Counted from the first letter of the stretch, positions 8,930 to 17,544 are shown. The stretch is 34,175 bases of DNA from Anaerofilum faecale (GCA_019114265.1 DXFV01000016.1:1-34175), one strand, 5' to 3'. Translations and numbers: made by a program. Notes: generated by a model not told the origin, from the sequence alone.

Positions 8930-8975
8930 CTTGTATCCATATTGCAAATTAGAATACAAGATGGTATATTGTATA
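8930..8975 (+). promoter_or_regulatory. kduID promoter with operator-like half-sites
   Basis: -35 TTGCAA (8942-8947), 17-nt spacer, extended -10 TGG-TATATT (8962-8970). CTTGTAT (8930-8936) and its exact complement ATACAAG (8954-8960) flank the -35, and a third half-site TTGTATA (8969-8975) overlaps the -10 end. Such TTGTATAC half-sites suit a GntR- or LacI-type uronate repressor. A GCGGGG/CCCCGC hairpin (8982-8998) lies in the 5' leader. Confidence 0.65.
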
Positions 8976-9034
8976 CGAGAGGCGGGGAGACGCCCCGCGG
9001 GATACAAAATATATAATCAGGAGGTACATCTGCA

Positions 9035-9877
9035 ATGGATATCCGCTATTCCTGCAACCAGCGCGACTTCAAGCGTTATACCACCGAGGAGACCCGGGGC
9101 GAGTTCCTGATCACCGGCCTGTACAAGGCCGACGAAGTGGTGGCTGTCTACAGCCACGTGGACCGCATGGTGACCATGGGCTGCATGCCCGTGCACGAGA
9201 CCGTGTCCATCGACAAGGGCATCGACGTGTGGCACAACTTCGGCACCCACTTCCTGCTGGAGCGCCGTGAGATCGGCATCTTCAACATCGGCGGCGACGG
9301 CAAGATCAGCGTGGACGGCACCGTCTACGAGCTGGGCTACAAGGACTGCCTGTACATCACCATGGGCGCCAAAGAGGTGCTGTTCAGCAGCAACGACGCC
9401 GAGAAACCCGCCAAGTTCTACATGGTGTCTGCTCCCGCGCACTGCAGCTACGAGACCCGCCTGATCAAGATCGAGGACGCTGCCAAGAAGCCCCTGGGCG
9501 CGATGGAGACCAGCAACAAGCGCGTGATCAACCAGTTCATCCATCCCAGCGTGCTGAAGACCTGCCAGCTGTCGATGGGCATGACCTGCCTGGAGCCGGG
9601 CAGCGTCTGGAACACCATGCCCGCTCACACCCACGAGCGCCGCATGGAGGTGTACACCTACTTTGAGATCCCCGAAGGCAACGTTGTGTTCCACATGATG
9701 GGCGAGGGCAACGAGACCCGCCACATCGTGATGCAGAACGAGGAGGCCGTGATCAGCCCCAGCTGGAGCATCCATTCCGGCGCCGGCACCTCCAACTACA
9801 CCTTCATCTGGGCCATGGGCGGCGAGAACCAGGAGTTCGACGACATGGACGTCATCCCCACCACCGAGCTGCGCTGA
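9035..9877 (+). CDS. kduI: 5-keto-4-deoxyuronate isomerase
   Basis: KduI converts 5-keto-4-deoxyuronate (DKI), released from unsaturated pectin or glycosaminoglycan oligosaccharides, to 3-deoxy-D-glycero-2,5-hexodiulosonate. The 280-residue cupin matches the family length almost exactly. The zinc ligands of the E. coli enzyme fall at His198, His200, Glu205 (PAHTHERRMEVY) and His247 (WSIHSGAG). GAGG is 10 nt before the ATG. It is followed after 58 nt by kduD, giving the two consecutive steps. Codon choice is cleaner and slightly richer in GCT/TCC than neighbours, suggesting high expression. No KdgK, KdgA, lyase or uronate transporter is in the window, so those must lie elsewhere. Confidence 0.95.
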   Translation: MDIRYSCNQRDFKRYTTEETRGEFLITGLYKADEVVAVYSHVDRMVTMGCMPVHETVSIDKGIDVWHNFGTHFLLERREIGIFNIGGDGKISVDGTVYELGYKDCLYITMGAKEVLFSSNDAEKPAKFYMVSAPAHCSYETRLIKIEDAAKKPLGAMETSNKRVINQFIHPSVLKTCQLSMGMTCLEPGSVWNTMPAHTHERRMEVYTYFEIPEGNVVFHMMGEGNETRHIVMQNEEAVISPSWSIHSGAGTSNYTFIWAMGGENQEFDDMDVIPTTELR

Positions 9878-9935
9878 ACACGCGGTTTTGTGCGATAGAT
9901 AACAGGAAAATAACGAATCAAGGAGGATTATCACA

Positions 9936-10736
9936 ATGGATCTGAAAGCTTTTGACCTCACCGGCAAAGTTGCTCTGGTAACCGGCGCTTCCTACGGCAT
10001 CGGCTTTGCCATCGCCAAGGGCCTGGCCGGCTGCGGCGCCACCATCTGCTTCAACGACATCAACGAGGAGCTGATGAACAAGGGCATCGCCGCCTACAAG
10101 GCCGAGGGCATCGAGGCCCACGGCTACGTCTGCGACGTGACCGATGAGGACGCCGTGCAGGCGATGGTGAAAAAGATCGAGGAAGAGGTTGGCGTGGTCG
10201 ACATTCTGGTGAACAACGCCGGCATCATCAAGCGCATCCCGATGATCGAGATGGCCGCTTCCGATTTCCGCAAGGTGATCGACGTGGACCTGAACGCTCC
10301 CTTCATCTGCGCCAAGGCTGTGATCCCCAGCATGATCAAGAAGGGCGGCGGCAAGATCATCAACATCTGCTCGATGATGAGCGAGTTCGGCCGCGAGACC
10401 GTTTCCGCCTACGCTGCTGCCAAGGGCGGCCTGAAGATGCTCACCAAGAACATCGCTTCCGAGTACGGCCAGTACAACATCCAGTGCAACGGCATTGGAC
10501 CCGGCTACATCGCCACCCCGCAGACCGCTCCCCTGCGTGAGCCGCAGGCCGACGGCAGCCGTCATCCCTTCGACCAGTTCATCCTGGCCAAGACCCCTGC
10601 CAACCGCTGGGGCGAGCCCGAGGACCTGGCCGGCCCCGCCGTGTTCCTGTCCTCTTCCGCTTCCGATTTCGTGAACGGCCTGATCCTGTATGTGGACGGC
10701 GGCATCGCTGCCTACATCGGCAAGCAGCCCTCCTGA
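9936..10736 (+). CDS. kduD: 2-dehydro-3-deoxy-D-gluconate 5-dehydrogenase (KduD-like SDR)
   Basis: A 266-residue classical short-chain dehydrogenase/reductase. It has the nucleotide-binding TGASYGIG at residues 16-23, NNAG at 93-96, and the catalytic Ser146, Tyr159 and Lys163 (YAAAK). KduD reduces 3-deoxy-hexodiulosonate to 2-keto-3-deoxygluconate with NAD(P)H, directly after KduI. Sequence alone does not separate KduD from gluconate 5-dehydrogenase (IdnO/Gno), but the neighbouring kduI makes KduD the better call. AAGGAGG lies about 9 nt before the ATG. The 58-nt gap to kduI carries no terminator, so the two form an operon, which ends in the palindrome cluster after 10737. Confidence 0.9.
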   Translation: MDLKAFDLTGKVALVTGASYGIGFAIAKGLAGCGATICFNDINEELMNKGIAAYKAEGIEAHGYVCDVTDEDAVQAMVKKIEEEVGVVDILVNNAGIIKRIPMIEMAASDFRKVIDVDLNAPFICAKAVIPSMIKKGGGKIINICSMMSEFGRETVSAYAAAKGGLKMLTKNIASEYGQYNIQCNGIGPGYIATPQTAPLREPQADGSRHPFDQFILAKTPANRWGEPEDLAGPAVFLSSSASDFVNGLILYVDGGIAAYIGKQPS

Positions 10737-10760
10737 TTTTTCGGGAAACTGAACTGTCTG

Positions 10761-10811
10761 CCGCGCCCCGCTGTGGGGCGCGGATGCGGCTGGCGAATTG
10801 TTTCGCCAGCC
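10761..10811. repeat. Two tandem perfect hairpins after kduD
   Basis: CCGCGCCCC/GGGGCGCGG (10761-10783) and GGCTGGCGAA/TTCGCCAGCC (10788-10811) are adjacent. Neither has a T-run. They may stabilise the kdu mRNA 3' end. Confidence 0.6.
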
Positions 10812-10813
10812 TT

Positions 10814-10876
10814 CTGGGGGACACCAAACGCACCACCCGCGCTTTGCACGGGGGATGCTTATTTGGTTTCCCCCAG
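10814..10876. repeat. 15-bp inverted repeat with 33-nt interior
   Basis: CTGGGGGACACCAAA (10814-10828) and TTTGGTTTCCCCCAG (10862-10876) are complementary at 14 of 15 positions. The interior has no ORF. It could be a small dispersed repeat or MITE remnant, or simply a long-range hairpin. Confidence 0.55.
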
Positions 10877-10891
10877 TACCCTTTTCCGGCG

Positions 10892-10940
10892 AAAAAACAC
10901 CTGATTTTGCGCACTGCGCACACAAAATCAGGTGTTTTTT
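10892..10940 (+). terminator. kduD: Strong bidirectional-type terminator after kduD
   Basis: Perfect 18-bp inverted repeat: AAAAAACACCTGATTTTG (10892-10909) and its complement (10923-10940), which ends in six T. The A-run and T-run on the two sides would allow termination from either direction. Confidence 0.85.
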
Positions 10941-10950
10941 CTGTCAAGGT

Positions 10951-10993
10951 GTCAGGATTCCCGGTACATGCCCGTGAATCCTGACATTATTTT
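10951..10993 (+). terminator. Second hairpin with T-rich tail
   Basis: GTCAGGATTC (10951-10960) pairs perfectly with GAATCCTGAC (10976-10985), 15-nt loop, followed by ATTATTTTTACC. Likely a second terminator isolating the transporter operon downstream. Confidence 0.65.
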
Positions 10994-11047
10994 TACCTCG
11001 CCCTGTTTTCCAAACGACCTTTATCGAGAGGCTGAGCCGTCTGCTTT

Positions 11048-11076
11048 TTGCTTTTTTCGGGCGGATATGATACACT
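11048..11076 (+). promoter_or_regulatory. Promoter of the NSS-MATE operon
   Basis: -35 TTGCTT (11048-11053), 17-nt spacer, -10 TACACT (11071-11076) preceded by TGA. The coding start is 55 nt downstream. Confidence 0.6.
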
Positions 11077-11130
11077 GATAGCCGTCTGGGCTTTTGCGCC
11101 CTGCAATGTGAAAAAGGAGTCGTGTATCGT

Positions 11131-12447
11131 ATGAAACATCATCAGCCGCCCCGCTTTGCGTCGCGGGCAGGATTTCTGCTGGCCAGTGTCGGCTCGGCCG
11201 TGGGTATGGGCAACATCTGGATGTTCCCCTACCGTCTGGGCAGCTATGGAGGCGCCGCCTTCCTCGTCCCGTATTTCCTGTTCGTGGCGCTGTTCGGCGC
11301 GGTGGGGCTGTCGGGCGAGTTCGCCCTGGGCCGCGCCACCGGCACCGGACCGGTGGGCAGCTATCACTGGGCCGCCGAGAGCCGCGGCAGAAAGCACGGC
11401 GGGGCCATCGGCGTGATCCCCCTGCTGGGCAGCTTCGGCATCGCCATCGGATATGCCATCATCGTGGGCTGGGTGCTGCGCAGCCTGGCTGCGTCGGCCA
11501 CCGGCCAGCTGGTGAAATCCGACAGCGCCGCCTTCTTCGCCGCCGGCACCGGCCATTTCGGCAGTGTGCCGTGGCATCTGGCGGTGGTGGTGCTCACCGC
11601 CCTGGTGCTGTGCGCCGGCGTGCTCAAGGGCATCGAGCGGATGAACAAGATCCTCATGCCCGCTTTCTTCGTGCTGTTCGCGGTGCTGGCGGTGCGGGTG
11701 GCGTTTTTGCCCGGTGCGGTGGAGGGCTATCGATATCTGCTGATCCCCCGCTGGGAGGCGCTGGGCCGCATCGAGACCTGGGTGATGGCGATGGGCCAGG
11801 CCTTCTTCAGCCTGTCCATCACCGGCAGCGGCATGATCATCTACGGCAGCTATCTGTCCAAAAGCGAGGACATCCCCCATCTGTCGGCCCTCACCGCCCT
11901 GCTGGATACGGTGGCCGCGCTGGTGTCCGGCTTTGCCATCATCCCGGCGGTGTTCGCCTTTGGCCTCGACCCCACCAGCGGTCCGCCGCTGATGTTCATC
12001 ACCCTGCCCAGGGTGTTCGCCCAGATGCCGCTGGGCAGCCTGTTCGCGGCGCTGTTCTTTGCCAGCGTGCTGTTCGCCGGCGTCACCTCGCTGGTGAACA
12101 TGTTCGAGGTGTGCGCCGAGGCGGTCACCACCCACCTGCATCTGCCGCGCAAGGGCGCCATCGCGCTGGTGGCGGCCGTTGTGTTCGGCGCGGGCCTGTT
12201 CCTGGAGTATGAGCCGTGGATGAGCAGCTGGATGGACTTCATCACCATCGGCGTGGTCCCCTTCGGCGCGCTGCTGGGCGCCGTGATGATCTACTGGGTG
12301 CTGCCCGGGAAAACCATCCGCGCCCAGCTGGAGCAGGGGAGAAAACATGCGCTGCCGCGCTGGTTTTTGCCGGTGGCCAAGTGGGTGTATATCCCGCTGA
12401 CGGCCCTGGTGTTCGTGCTGGGCCTGAAGCTGGGCGGCATTGGATGA
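11131..12447 (+). CDS. NSS-family sodium-dependent (amino acid) symporter
   Basis: A 438-residue polytopic inner-membrane protein of the neurotransmitter:sodium symporter (SNF) family, LeuT fold, about 11-12 transmembrane helices. TM1 shows SVGSAVGMGNIWMFPY, with the unwound substrate and sodium site around GNIW; TM6 shows FFSLSITGSGMIIYGSYLSK, matching the LeuT TM6 unwinding. Bacterial members import amino acids such as tryptophan or leucine with sodium; the substrate here is not predictable. The position corresponding to the LeuT gate Arg30 (RFP) is Met (MFP). The ATG at 11131 is used, 11 nt after AAAGGAG; the GTG at 11122 is too close. The next gene follows after 20 nt, so both are one operon. 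Confidence 0.92.
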   Translation: MKHHQPPRFASRAGFLLASVGSAVGMGNIWMFPYRLGSYGGAAFLVPYFLFVALFGAVGLSGEFALGRATGTGPVGSYHWAAESRGRKHGGAIGVIPLLGSFGIAIGYAIIVGWVLRSLAASATGQLVKSDSAAFFAAGTGHFGSVPWHLAVVVLTALVLCAGVLKGIERMNKILMPAFFVLFAVLAVRVAFLPGAVEGYRYLLIPRWEALGRIETWVMAMGQAFFSLSITGSGMIIYGSYLSKSEDIPHLSALTALLDTVAALVSGFAIIPAVFAFGLDPTSGPPLMFITLPRVFAQMPLGSLFAALFFASVLFAGVTSLVNMFEVCAEAVTTHLHLPRKGAIALVAAVVFGAGLFLEYEPWMSSWMDFITIGVVPFGALLGAVMIYWVLPGKTIRAQLEQGRKHALPRWFLPVAKWVYIPLTALVFVLGLKLGGIG

Positions 12448-12467
12448 ATTTTGGAAAGGAAAACGAT

Positions 12468-13820
12468 ATGGAAAAACGTGTGGATCTGCGCGGCGGGCCC
12501 ATCGGCCGGGCGCTGATGCAGCTGGCGCTGCCGCTGATGGCCACCTCGCTGGTGCAGATGGCCTACAACCTCACCGACATGATCTGGATCGGCCGTGTCA
12601 GTGCCGGCGCGGTGGCGGCGGTGGGGGTGGCCGGTATGTTCAACTGGCTGTCCAGCGGGCTGGTGGCGCTGGCCCGTGTGGGCGGCCAGGTGCGTGTGGG
12701 GCACTGCCTGGGCGCTGGGAACGAAGAGGGCGCGGTCAAGTACGCCTGCGCCTCCATCCAGATGTGCATGGCGATGGCGGTGGTCTACGGCGCGGTGCTG
12801 GTGGGCTTTGCGCCGGGCCTCATCGGCTTTTTCAAGCTCAACAGCCCCCAGGTGGTGCTGGATGCCCAGCGCTATCTGCAGGTGATCGGCCTGGGCATGC
12901 CGCTGGTCTTTTTCTCCCAGCTGCTGACCGCCCTGCTCACCGTCACCGGCGACAGCCGCACCCCCTTCCGCATCAACGCGGTGGGCCTTGTGGCCAACAT
13001 CGTGCTCGACCCGCTGTTCATCTTCGGCCTGGGCCCCCTCCCGGCGCTGGGCGCGGTGGGCGCCGGGATCGCCACCGTGCTGGGGCAGCTGCTGGTGGCG
13101 GCGCAGTTTTTGGCGGCCGCTCTGCGCGACCGGCACCTGCTGTGCCATGTGCGCCCCTTCTCCCGGCCCGACTTCTCCAAAATGGCCGACATCGCCTCCC
13201 TCAGCCTGCCGGCCGCCTTCCAGAACGCGCTGTTCCCGCTGATCTCGATGGTCATCTCCCGCATGGTGGCCGGCTTCGGCGACGAGGCGGTGGCGGTGCA
13301 GAAGGTGGGCAGCCAGGTGGAGTCGATCACCTGGATCACCGCCGACGGCTTCGCGGCGGCGGTGAACAGCTTTGTGGCCCAGAACTGGGGCGCGCGGGAC
13401 CTTCCCCGTGCCAGGCGCGGGTTTTTCACGGCGCTGGGCCTGATCTCGGCGTGGGGGCTGTTCACCACCGCCCTCCTGCTGGTGCTTGCGCAGCCCATCT
13501 TCTCGATCTTCATCGACGAGCCTGCCGTGGTGCAGATGGGCGTAGACTACCTGGAGATCCTGGCCTATTCCCAGCTGTTCATGTGCTGGGAATCGGTGGT
13601 GGTGGGCGCCTTTGCGGGCGTGGGTCGCACGCTGGCTCCGGCCGTGGTGTGCAGCACCTTCACCGTCGCCCGCATCCCGATGGCCATGCTGCTCACAGCC
13701 ACTGCGCTGGGGCTGTGCGGCATCTGGTGGAGCATCACCATCTCCAGTGTGGTGAAGGGCGTTTTGTGCCTCGCGATGTTCCTGCTCCTGCTGCGGAAAC
13801 TGGAAAAACAAGGCTGCTGA
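12468..13820 (+). CDS. MATE-family multidrug/sodium efflux transporter
   Basis: A 450-residue protein with about 12 transmembrane helices in two homologous six-helix halves. It starts MEKRVDLRGGPIGRALMQLA and continues LPLMATSLVQMAYNLTDMIW, the usual MATE N-terminal helix; LTVTGDSRTPF, NIVLDPLFIFGLGP and VNSFVAQNWGARDLPRARRG are typical of the NorM/DinF superfamily. MATE proteins export cationic drugs or metabolites in exchange for sodium or protons. AAAGGA is about 8 nt before the ATG, and it lies 20 nt after the symporter stop. The pairing with a sodium-driven importer may be a coincidence of operon structure. No terminator is evident before the ftsH promoter. Substrate unknown. Confidence 0.93.
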   Translation: MEKRVDLRGGPIGRALMQLALPLMATSLVQMAYNLTDMIWIGRVSAGAVAAVGVAGMFNWLSSGLVALARVGGQVRVGHCLGAGNEEGAVKYACASIQMCMAMAVVYGAVLVGFAPGLIGFFKLNSPQVVLDAQRYLQVIGLGMPLVFFSQLLTALLTVTGDSRTPFRINAVGLVANIVLDPLFIFGLGPLPALGAVGAGIATVLGQLLVAAQFLAAALRDRHLLCHVRPFSRPDFSKMADIASLSLPAAFQNALFPLISMVISRMVAGFGDEAVAVQKVGSQVESITWITADGFAAAVNSFVAQNWGARDLPRARRGFFTALGLISAWGLFTTALLLVLAQPIFSIFIDEPAVVQMGVDYLEILAYSQLFMCWESVVVGAFAGVGRTLAPAVVCSTFTVARIPMAMLLTATALGLCGIWWSITISSVVKGVLCLAMFLLLLRKLEKQGC

Positions 13821-13867
13821 CGTTCATATTTTGTTTACAATTGGAGCGGCGTTTCTTCACAGGTATA

Positions 13868-13876
13868 TGCTACAAT
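13868..13876 (+). promoter_or_regulatory. Extended -10 promoter of ftsH
   Basis: TGC-TACAAT forms an extended -10; no convincing -35 at 17 nt. It lies 44 nt before the chosen ftsH start in an AT-richer gap. Confidence 0.55.
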
Positions 13877-13920
13877 GAACCTATTCTGGCGGTATAGCCC
13901 GCTGCAAAGGAGAAATGGCC

Positions 13921-15771
13921 ATGCAACAGCCAAAAGACCCCCGCAAGACGATCCTTATTTTCAGCGCTGCGGCGCTTATATTCATGATGGTGATGAACCT
14001 GTTCGTGATGCCCATGATCACGCAGCCCACCACCGTCACCTACAACGAGTTCCTCACGATGGTGGAGGAGGGCAAGGTGAGCCGGGTGGCGCTGGACGGC
14101 ACCGGCACCGCCATCGAGTTCCTCGCCACCGACGACAAGGGCCGCAAGATGGTGTACACCACCGGCGCGATGAACGATCCCGACCTGGTGCAGACGCTGC
14201 AGCAGGCCAAGACCGCCGACGGCGAGCCGGTGGATTTCTATAAAGAGCCGCTCACCCAGCAGAGCTCGATGCTGAGCTTTCTGCTCAGCTGGATTCTGCC
14301 AATCGGGCTGATGGTGGGCGCGGGCTTTTTGCTGATGCGCATGATGCAGAAGAAGATGGGCGGCAACGCGATGAGCTTCGGCAAATCCAACGCAAAGGTG
14401 TATGTGCAGGCGCAGACCGGCATCACCTTTGCCGATGTGGCCGGACAGGACGAGGCCAAGGAAGCGCTGGCCGAGATCGTGGATTTCCTGCACAGCCCCG
14501 ACAAATACCGCAGCGTGGGCGCCGTGATGCCCAAGGGCGCGCTGCTGGTCGGCCCTCCGGGCACCGGCAAGACGCTGCTGGCAAAGGCGGTGGCGGGCGA
14601 GGCGGGGGTCCCCTTCTTCTCGATCGCCGGCTCGGAATTTGTGGAGATGTTCGTGGGCATGGGCGCCGCCCGCGTGCGCGATCTGTTCAAGCAGGCGAAT
14701 GAAAAAGCGCCCTGCATCGTGTTTATCGACGAGATCGACACCATCGGCAAAAGCCGCGACGGCGCCGGCGTGATGGGCGGCAACGACGAGCGCGAACAGA
14801 CCCTGAACCAGCTGCTCTCCGAGATGGACGGCTTCGACGGCAGCCGGGGCGTCATCATCCTGGCGGCCACCAACCGCCCCGAAACGCTGGACAAGGCCCT
14901 GCTGCGCCCCGGCCGGTTCGACCGGCGCATCCCGGTGGAGCTGCCCGACCTCGAGGGCCGCGAAGCCATCCTGAAAGTACATGCCCGCAAGATCATGCTG
15001 GACGAGAAGGTGGACCTGCTGGCCATCGCGCGCGCCACCAGCGGCACCAGCGGCGCGGAGCTTGCCAACATCATCAACGAGGCCGCCCTGCGCGCCGTCA
15101 AGTGCAACCGCCGCATCGTCAACCAGAGCGATCTGGAGGAGGCGGTGGAGGTCATCATCGCCGGCTACCAGCGCAAGGGCAAGGTCATCAGCCCCAAGGA
15201 GAAGCAGATCGTGGCCTACCACGAGATCGGCCACGCGCTGGTGGCGGCGCGGCAGAGCCATTCCGCCCCGGTGGCCAAGATCACCATCGTGCCCCGCACC
15301 TCGGGCGCGCTGGGCTACACCATGCAGGTGCCGGAGGAGGAGACCAACCTGCTCACCCGCGAGGAGGCCTTCAACAAGATCGTCACCTACACCGGCGGAC
15401 GCGCCGCCGAGGAGCTGATCTTCGGCACTTTCACCTCGGGCGCCTCCAACGACATCGAGCAGGCCACCCGTCTGGCCCGCGGCATGGTCACCCGCCTGGG
15501 CATGAGCGAGGAGTTCGACATGATGGCGCTGGAGACGATGACCAACCAGTATCTGGGCGGCGACGCCTCCCTCACCTGCAGCGCCGACACCGCCGCCCGC
15601 ATCGACGCGGAGGTGCTGTCGCTCATCAAGAAGGCCCACCAGAAGGCCTCCGACATCCTGCAAAAAGACCAGGACCTGCTGCACCGCCTGGCGGCCTTCC
15701 TGCTGGAGCGGGAGACGATCACCGGCGAGGAATTCATGGAGATCGTGCGCCAGAGCGACGGCGAAGCCTGA
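13921..15771 (+). CDS. ftsH: ATP-dependent membrane zinc metalloprotease FtsH
   Basis: FtsH degrades misfolded membrane proteins and short-lived regulators. The 616-residue protein has two N-terminal transmembrane helices (about residues 10-32 and 118-140) around an extracytoplasmic loop, then the AAA+ domain with Walker A GPPGTGKT at 211-218, Walker B CIVFIDEID, pore loop FVGMGAARV, the SRH (LAATNRPETLDKALLRPGRF), and the zinc-protease HEIGH at 434-438 with the third ligand in the SGASNDIEQA segment. The second ATG (13921) is 8 nt after AAAGGAG; the first (13915) is only 2 nt away. It is a single gene between its promoter and a terminator. The usual partners hpt/tilS are not upstream. Confidence 0.97.
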   Translation: MQQPKDPRKTILIFSAAALIFMMVMNLFVMPMITQPTTVTYNEFLTMVEEGKVSRVALDGTGTAIEFLATDDKGRKMVYTTGAMNDPDLVQTLQQAKTADGEPVDFYKEPLTQQSSMLSFLLSWILPIGLMVGAGFLLMRMMQKKMGGNAMSFGKSNAKVYVQAQTGITFADVAGQDEAKEALAEIVDFLHSPDKYRSVGAVMPKGALLVGPPGTGKTLLAKAVAGEAGVPFFSIAGSEFVEMFVGMGAARVRDLFKQANEKAPCIVFIDEIDTIGKSRDGAGVMGGNDEREQTLNQLLSEMDGFDGSRGVIILAATNRPETLDKALLRPGRFDRRIPVELPDLEGREAILKVHARKIMLDEKVDLLAIARATSGTSGAELANIINEAALRAVKCNRRIVNQSDLEEAVEVIIAGYQRKGKVISPKEKQIVAYHEIGHALVAARQSHSAPVAKITIVPRTSGALGYTMQVPEEETNLLTREEAFNKIVTYTGGRAAEELIFGTFTSGASNDIEQATRLARGMVTRLGMSEEFDMMALETMTNQYLGGDASLTCSADTAARIDAEVLSLIKKAHQKASDILQKDQDLLHRLAAFLLERETITGEEFMEIVRQSDGEA

Positions 15772-15778
15772 ACCACAG

Positions 15779-15814
15779 AAACGTCCAAAGCCCCCGCGGC
15801 TTTGGGCGTTTTTG
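15779..15814 (+). terminator. ftsH: Intrinsic terminator of ftsH
   Basis: AAACGTCCAAAGCC pairs with GGCTTTGGGCGTTT (one G·T), 5-nt loop, ending in GTTTTT. It begins 8 nt after the stop codon. Confidence 0.85.
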
Positions 15815-15889
15815 GGTTTGGGGAGCAAAACGGACAAAACACGGCGGCAAAACCGGCCGAATTTCGGTGCGCGCAGCGCGGGGAATCAC

Positions 15890-15919
15890 TTGCAAAATCC
15901 GCGCAAAATGTGATACCAT
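15890..15919 (+). promoter_or_regulatory. Promoter of the UPF0371 gene
   Basis: -35 TTGCAA (15890-15895), 18-nt spacer, -10 TACCAT (15914-15919) preceded by TGA. Confidence 0.6.
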
Positions 15920-15983
15920 AAGAGACGTTGTGTTTTATATGGACCGCCGGTGCAGACCGGTGTATGGGAAAGGAGTCTTGGCG

Positions 15984-17465
15984 TTGAAGATCGGGTTCGA
16001 CAATCAAAAGTATATCGAGCTGCAGAAGCAGCACATCCAGGAGCGCATCTCCAAATTCAAAGGCAAGCTGTATCTGGAGTTTGGCGGCAAGCTGTTCGAC
16101 GACTACCACGCCGCGCGCGTGCTGCCCGGCTTCGACGTGAACGGCAAGATCCGCCTGCTGTACGAGATGCGGGATTCGGCCGAGATCATCTTCTGCGTGT
16201 CGGCCGACGATATCGAAAAGACCAAGGTCCGCGCCGACCTGGGCATCAGCTACGACATGGAAGTGCTGCGCCTGATCGACGACATCACCCACATGGGCAT
16301 CGAGGTCAACAGCGTGGTCATCACCCGATACGCCGGCCAGCCTGCCGCCGACGCCTTTGTGCGCAAGCTCACCTTCCGCGGGGTGCGCAACTATATCCAT
16401 CGTCCCATCGCCGGTTATCCCGCCGACATCGACCACATCTGCAGCGACGAGGGCTACGGCGCCAACCCCTACATCGAAACCACCAAGCCGCTGGTGGTGG
16501 TCACCGCGCCCGGCCCGGGCAGCGGCAAGCTGGCCACCTGCCTGTCGCAGGTGTACCACGAGTACCGCCGCGGCACGATGGCGGGCTACGCCAAGTTTGA
16601 GACCTTCCCCATCTGGAACCTGCCGCTGAAGCACCCGGTGAACCTCGCCTACGAGGCCGCCACCGCCGACCTGGACGATGTGAACATGATCGACCCGTTC
16701 CACCTGGAGGCCTACGGCGAGACCACCGTCAACTACAACCGCGATGTGGAGGCCTTCCCCATCGTGCAGAACATCCTCACCCGCATCACCGGCGACGAAA
16801 ACTTCTACCGCAGCCCCACCGACATGGGCGTGAACATGGCCGGCTATGCCGTCTGCGACGACGAGGTGGTGCGGTATGCGGCCTGCCAGGAGATCATCCG
16901 CCGCTACTACAAGGCCGCCTGCGACTACCGGCAGGGCAAGGGCAAAAAATCCGCCCGCCACAAGATCGAGCGCATCATGCAGCAGCTGGGCCTGCATCCC
17001 GAGGACCGTCCCTGCGTGCTGCCCGCCCGCCAGCGCCGCGAGGACACCGGCGCCGCCGCCGCGGCCATCCAGCTGGAGGACGGCAGCATCGTCACCGGCC
17101 GCGCCAGCAACCTGATGAGTGCCAGCAGCGCCGCCGTCCTGAACGCCATCAAGCAGATGGCCGGCATCGACGCCGAGACCCTGCTGATCCGCCCCGAGGT
17201 GCTGGAGCCCATCCTGAAGCTGAAGATCAACATTCTGGGCAGCCGTTCGTCGGTGCTGAAGGTGGACGACGTGCTGGCCGCGCTGTCCATCACCGCCGCC
17301 ACCAACGCCACCGCCGCCCGCGCGATGGAGCAGCTGCCCGCGCTGCGCGACCTGGACATGCACTCCAGCCAGATGCTGCACAACGGCGACGAGGGCACCC
17401 TGCGCAAGCTGGGCCTGCGCCTCACCTGCGACCCCGAGTATCCCAGCAAGGACCTGTATTTCTAA
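15984..17465 (+). CDS. UPF0371 (DUF1846) family protein, function unknown
   Basis: The 493-residue cytosolic protein matches the UPF0371/DUF1846 family over its length: MKIGFDNQKYIELQKQHIQE at the start, then KLYLEFGGKLFDDYHAARVL, VTAPGPGSGKLATCLSQVYH with a P-loop-like GPGSGK, and NMIDPFHLEAYGETTVNYNR. The family is common in Firmicutes; an ATP- or nucleotide-binding role is suggested only by the glycine-rich loop, and no reaction is established that I know of. I chose the TTG at 15984, which is 8 nt after AGGAG and yields the family's N-terminus; the TTG at 15978 is too close, and a longer ATG-started frame passes through the promoter region. Monocistronic, with terminator. Confidence 0.92.
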   Translation: MKIGFDNQKYIELQKQHIQERISKFKGKLYLEFGGKLFDDYHAARVLPGFDVNGKIRLLYEMRDSAEIIFCVSADDIEKTKVRADLGISYDMEVLRLIDDITHMGIEVNSVVITRYAGQPAADAFVRKLTFRGVRNYIHRPIAGYPADIDHICSDEGYGANPYIETTKPLVVVTAPGPGSGKLATCLSQVYHEYRRGTMAGYAKFETFPIWNLPLKHPVNLAYEAATADLDDVNMIDPFHLEAYGETTVNYNRDVEAFPIVQNILTRITGDENFYRSPTDMGVNMAGYAVCDDEVVRYAACQEIIRRYYKAACDYRQGKGKKSARHKIERIMQQLGLHPEDRPCVLPARQRREDTGAAAAAIQLEDGSIVTGRASNLMSASSAAVLNAIKQMAGIDAETLLIRPEVLEPILKLKINILGSRSSVLKVDDVLAALSITAATNATAARAMEQLPALRDLDMHSSQMLHNGDEGTLRKLGLRLTCDPEYPSKDLYF

Positions 17466-17503
17466 AAAATCTCCCCGCTTTCCGCATGGGAAGGCGGGGA
17501 TTT
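17466..17503 (+). terminator. Intrinsic terminator of the UPF0371 gene
   Basis: CCCCGCTTTCC (17473-17483) pairs with GGGAAGGCGGGG, GCAT loop, flanked by A-run before and ATTTCT after. Starts immediately at the stop codon. Confidence 0.75.
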
Positions 17504-17544
17504 CTGCACCTTTCCGGCGCGTGGGGACAAACGTGCAGACCTGC

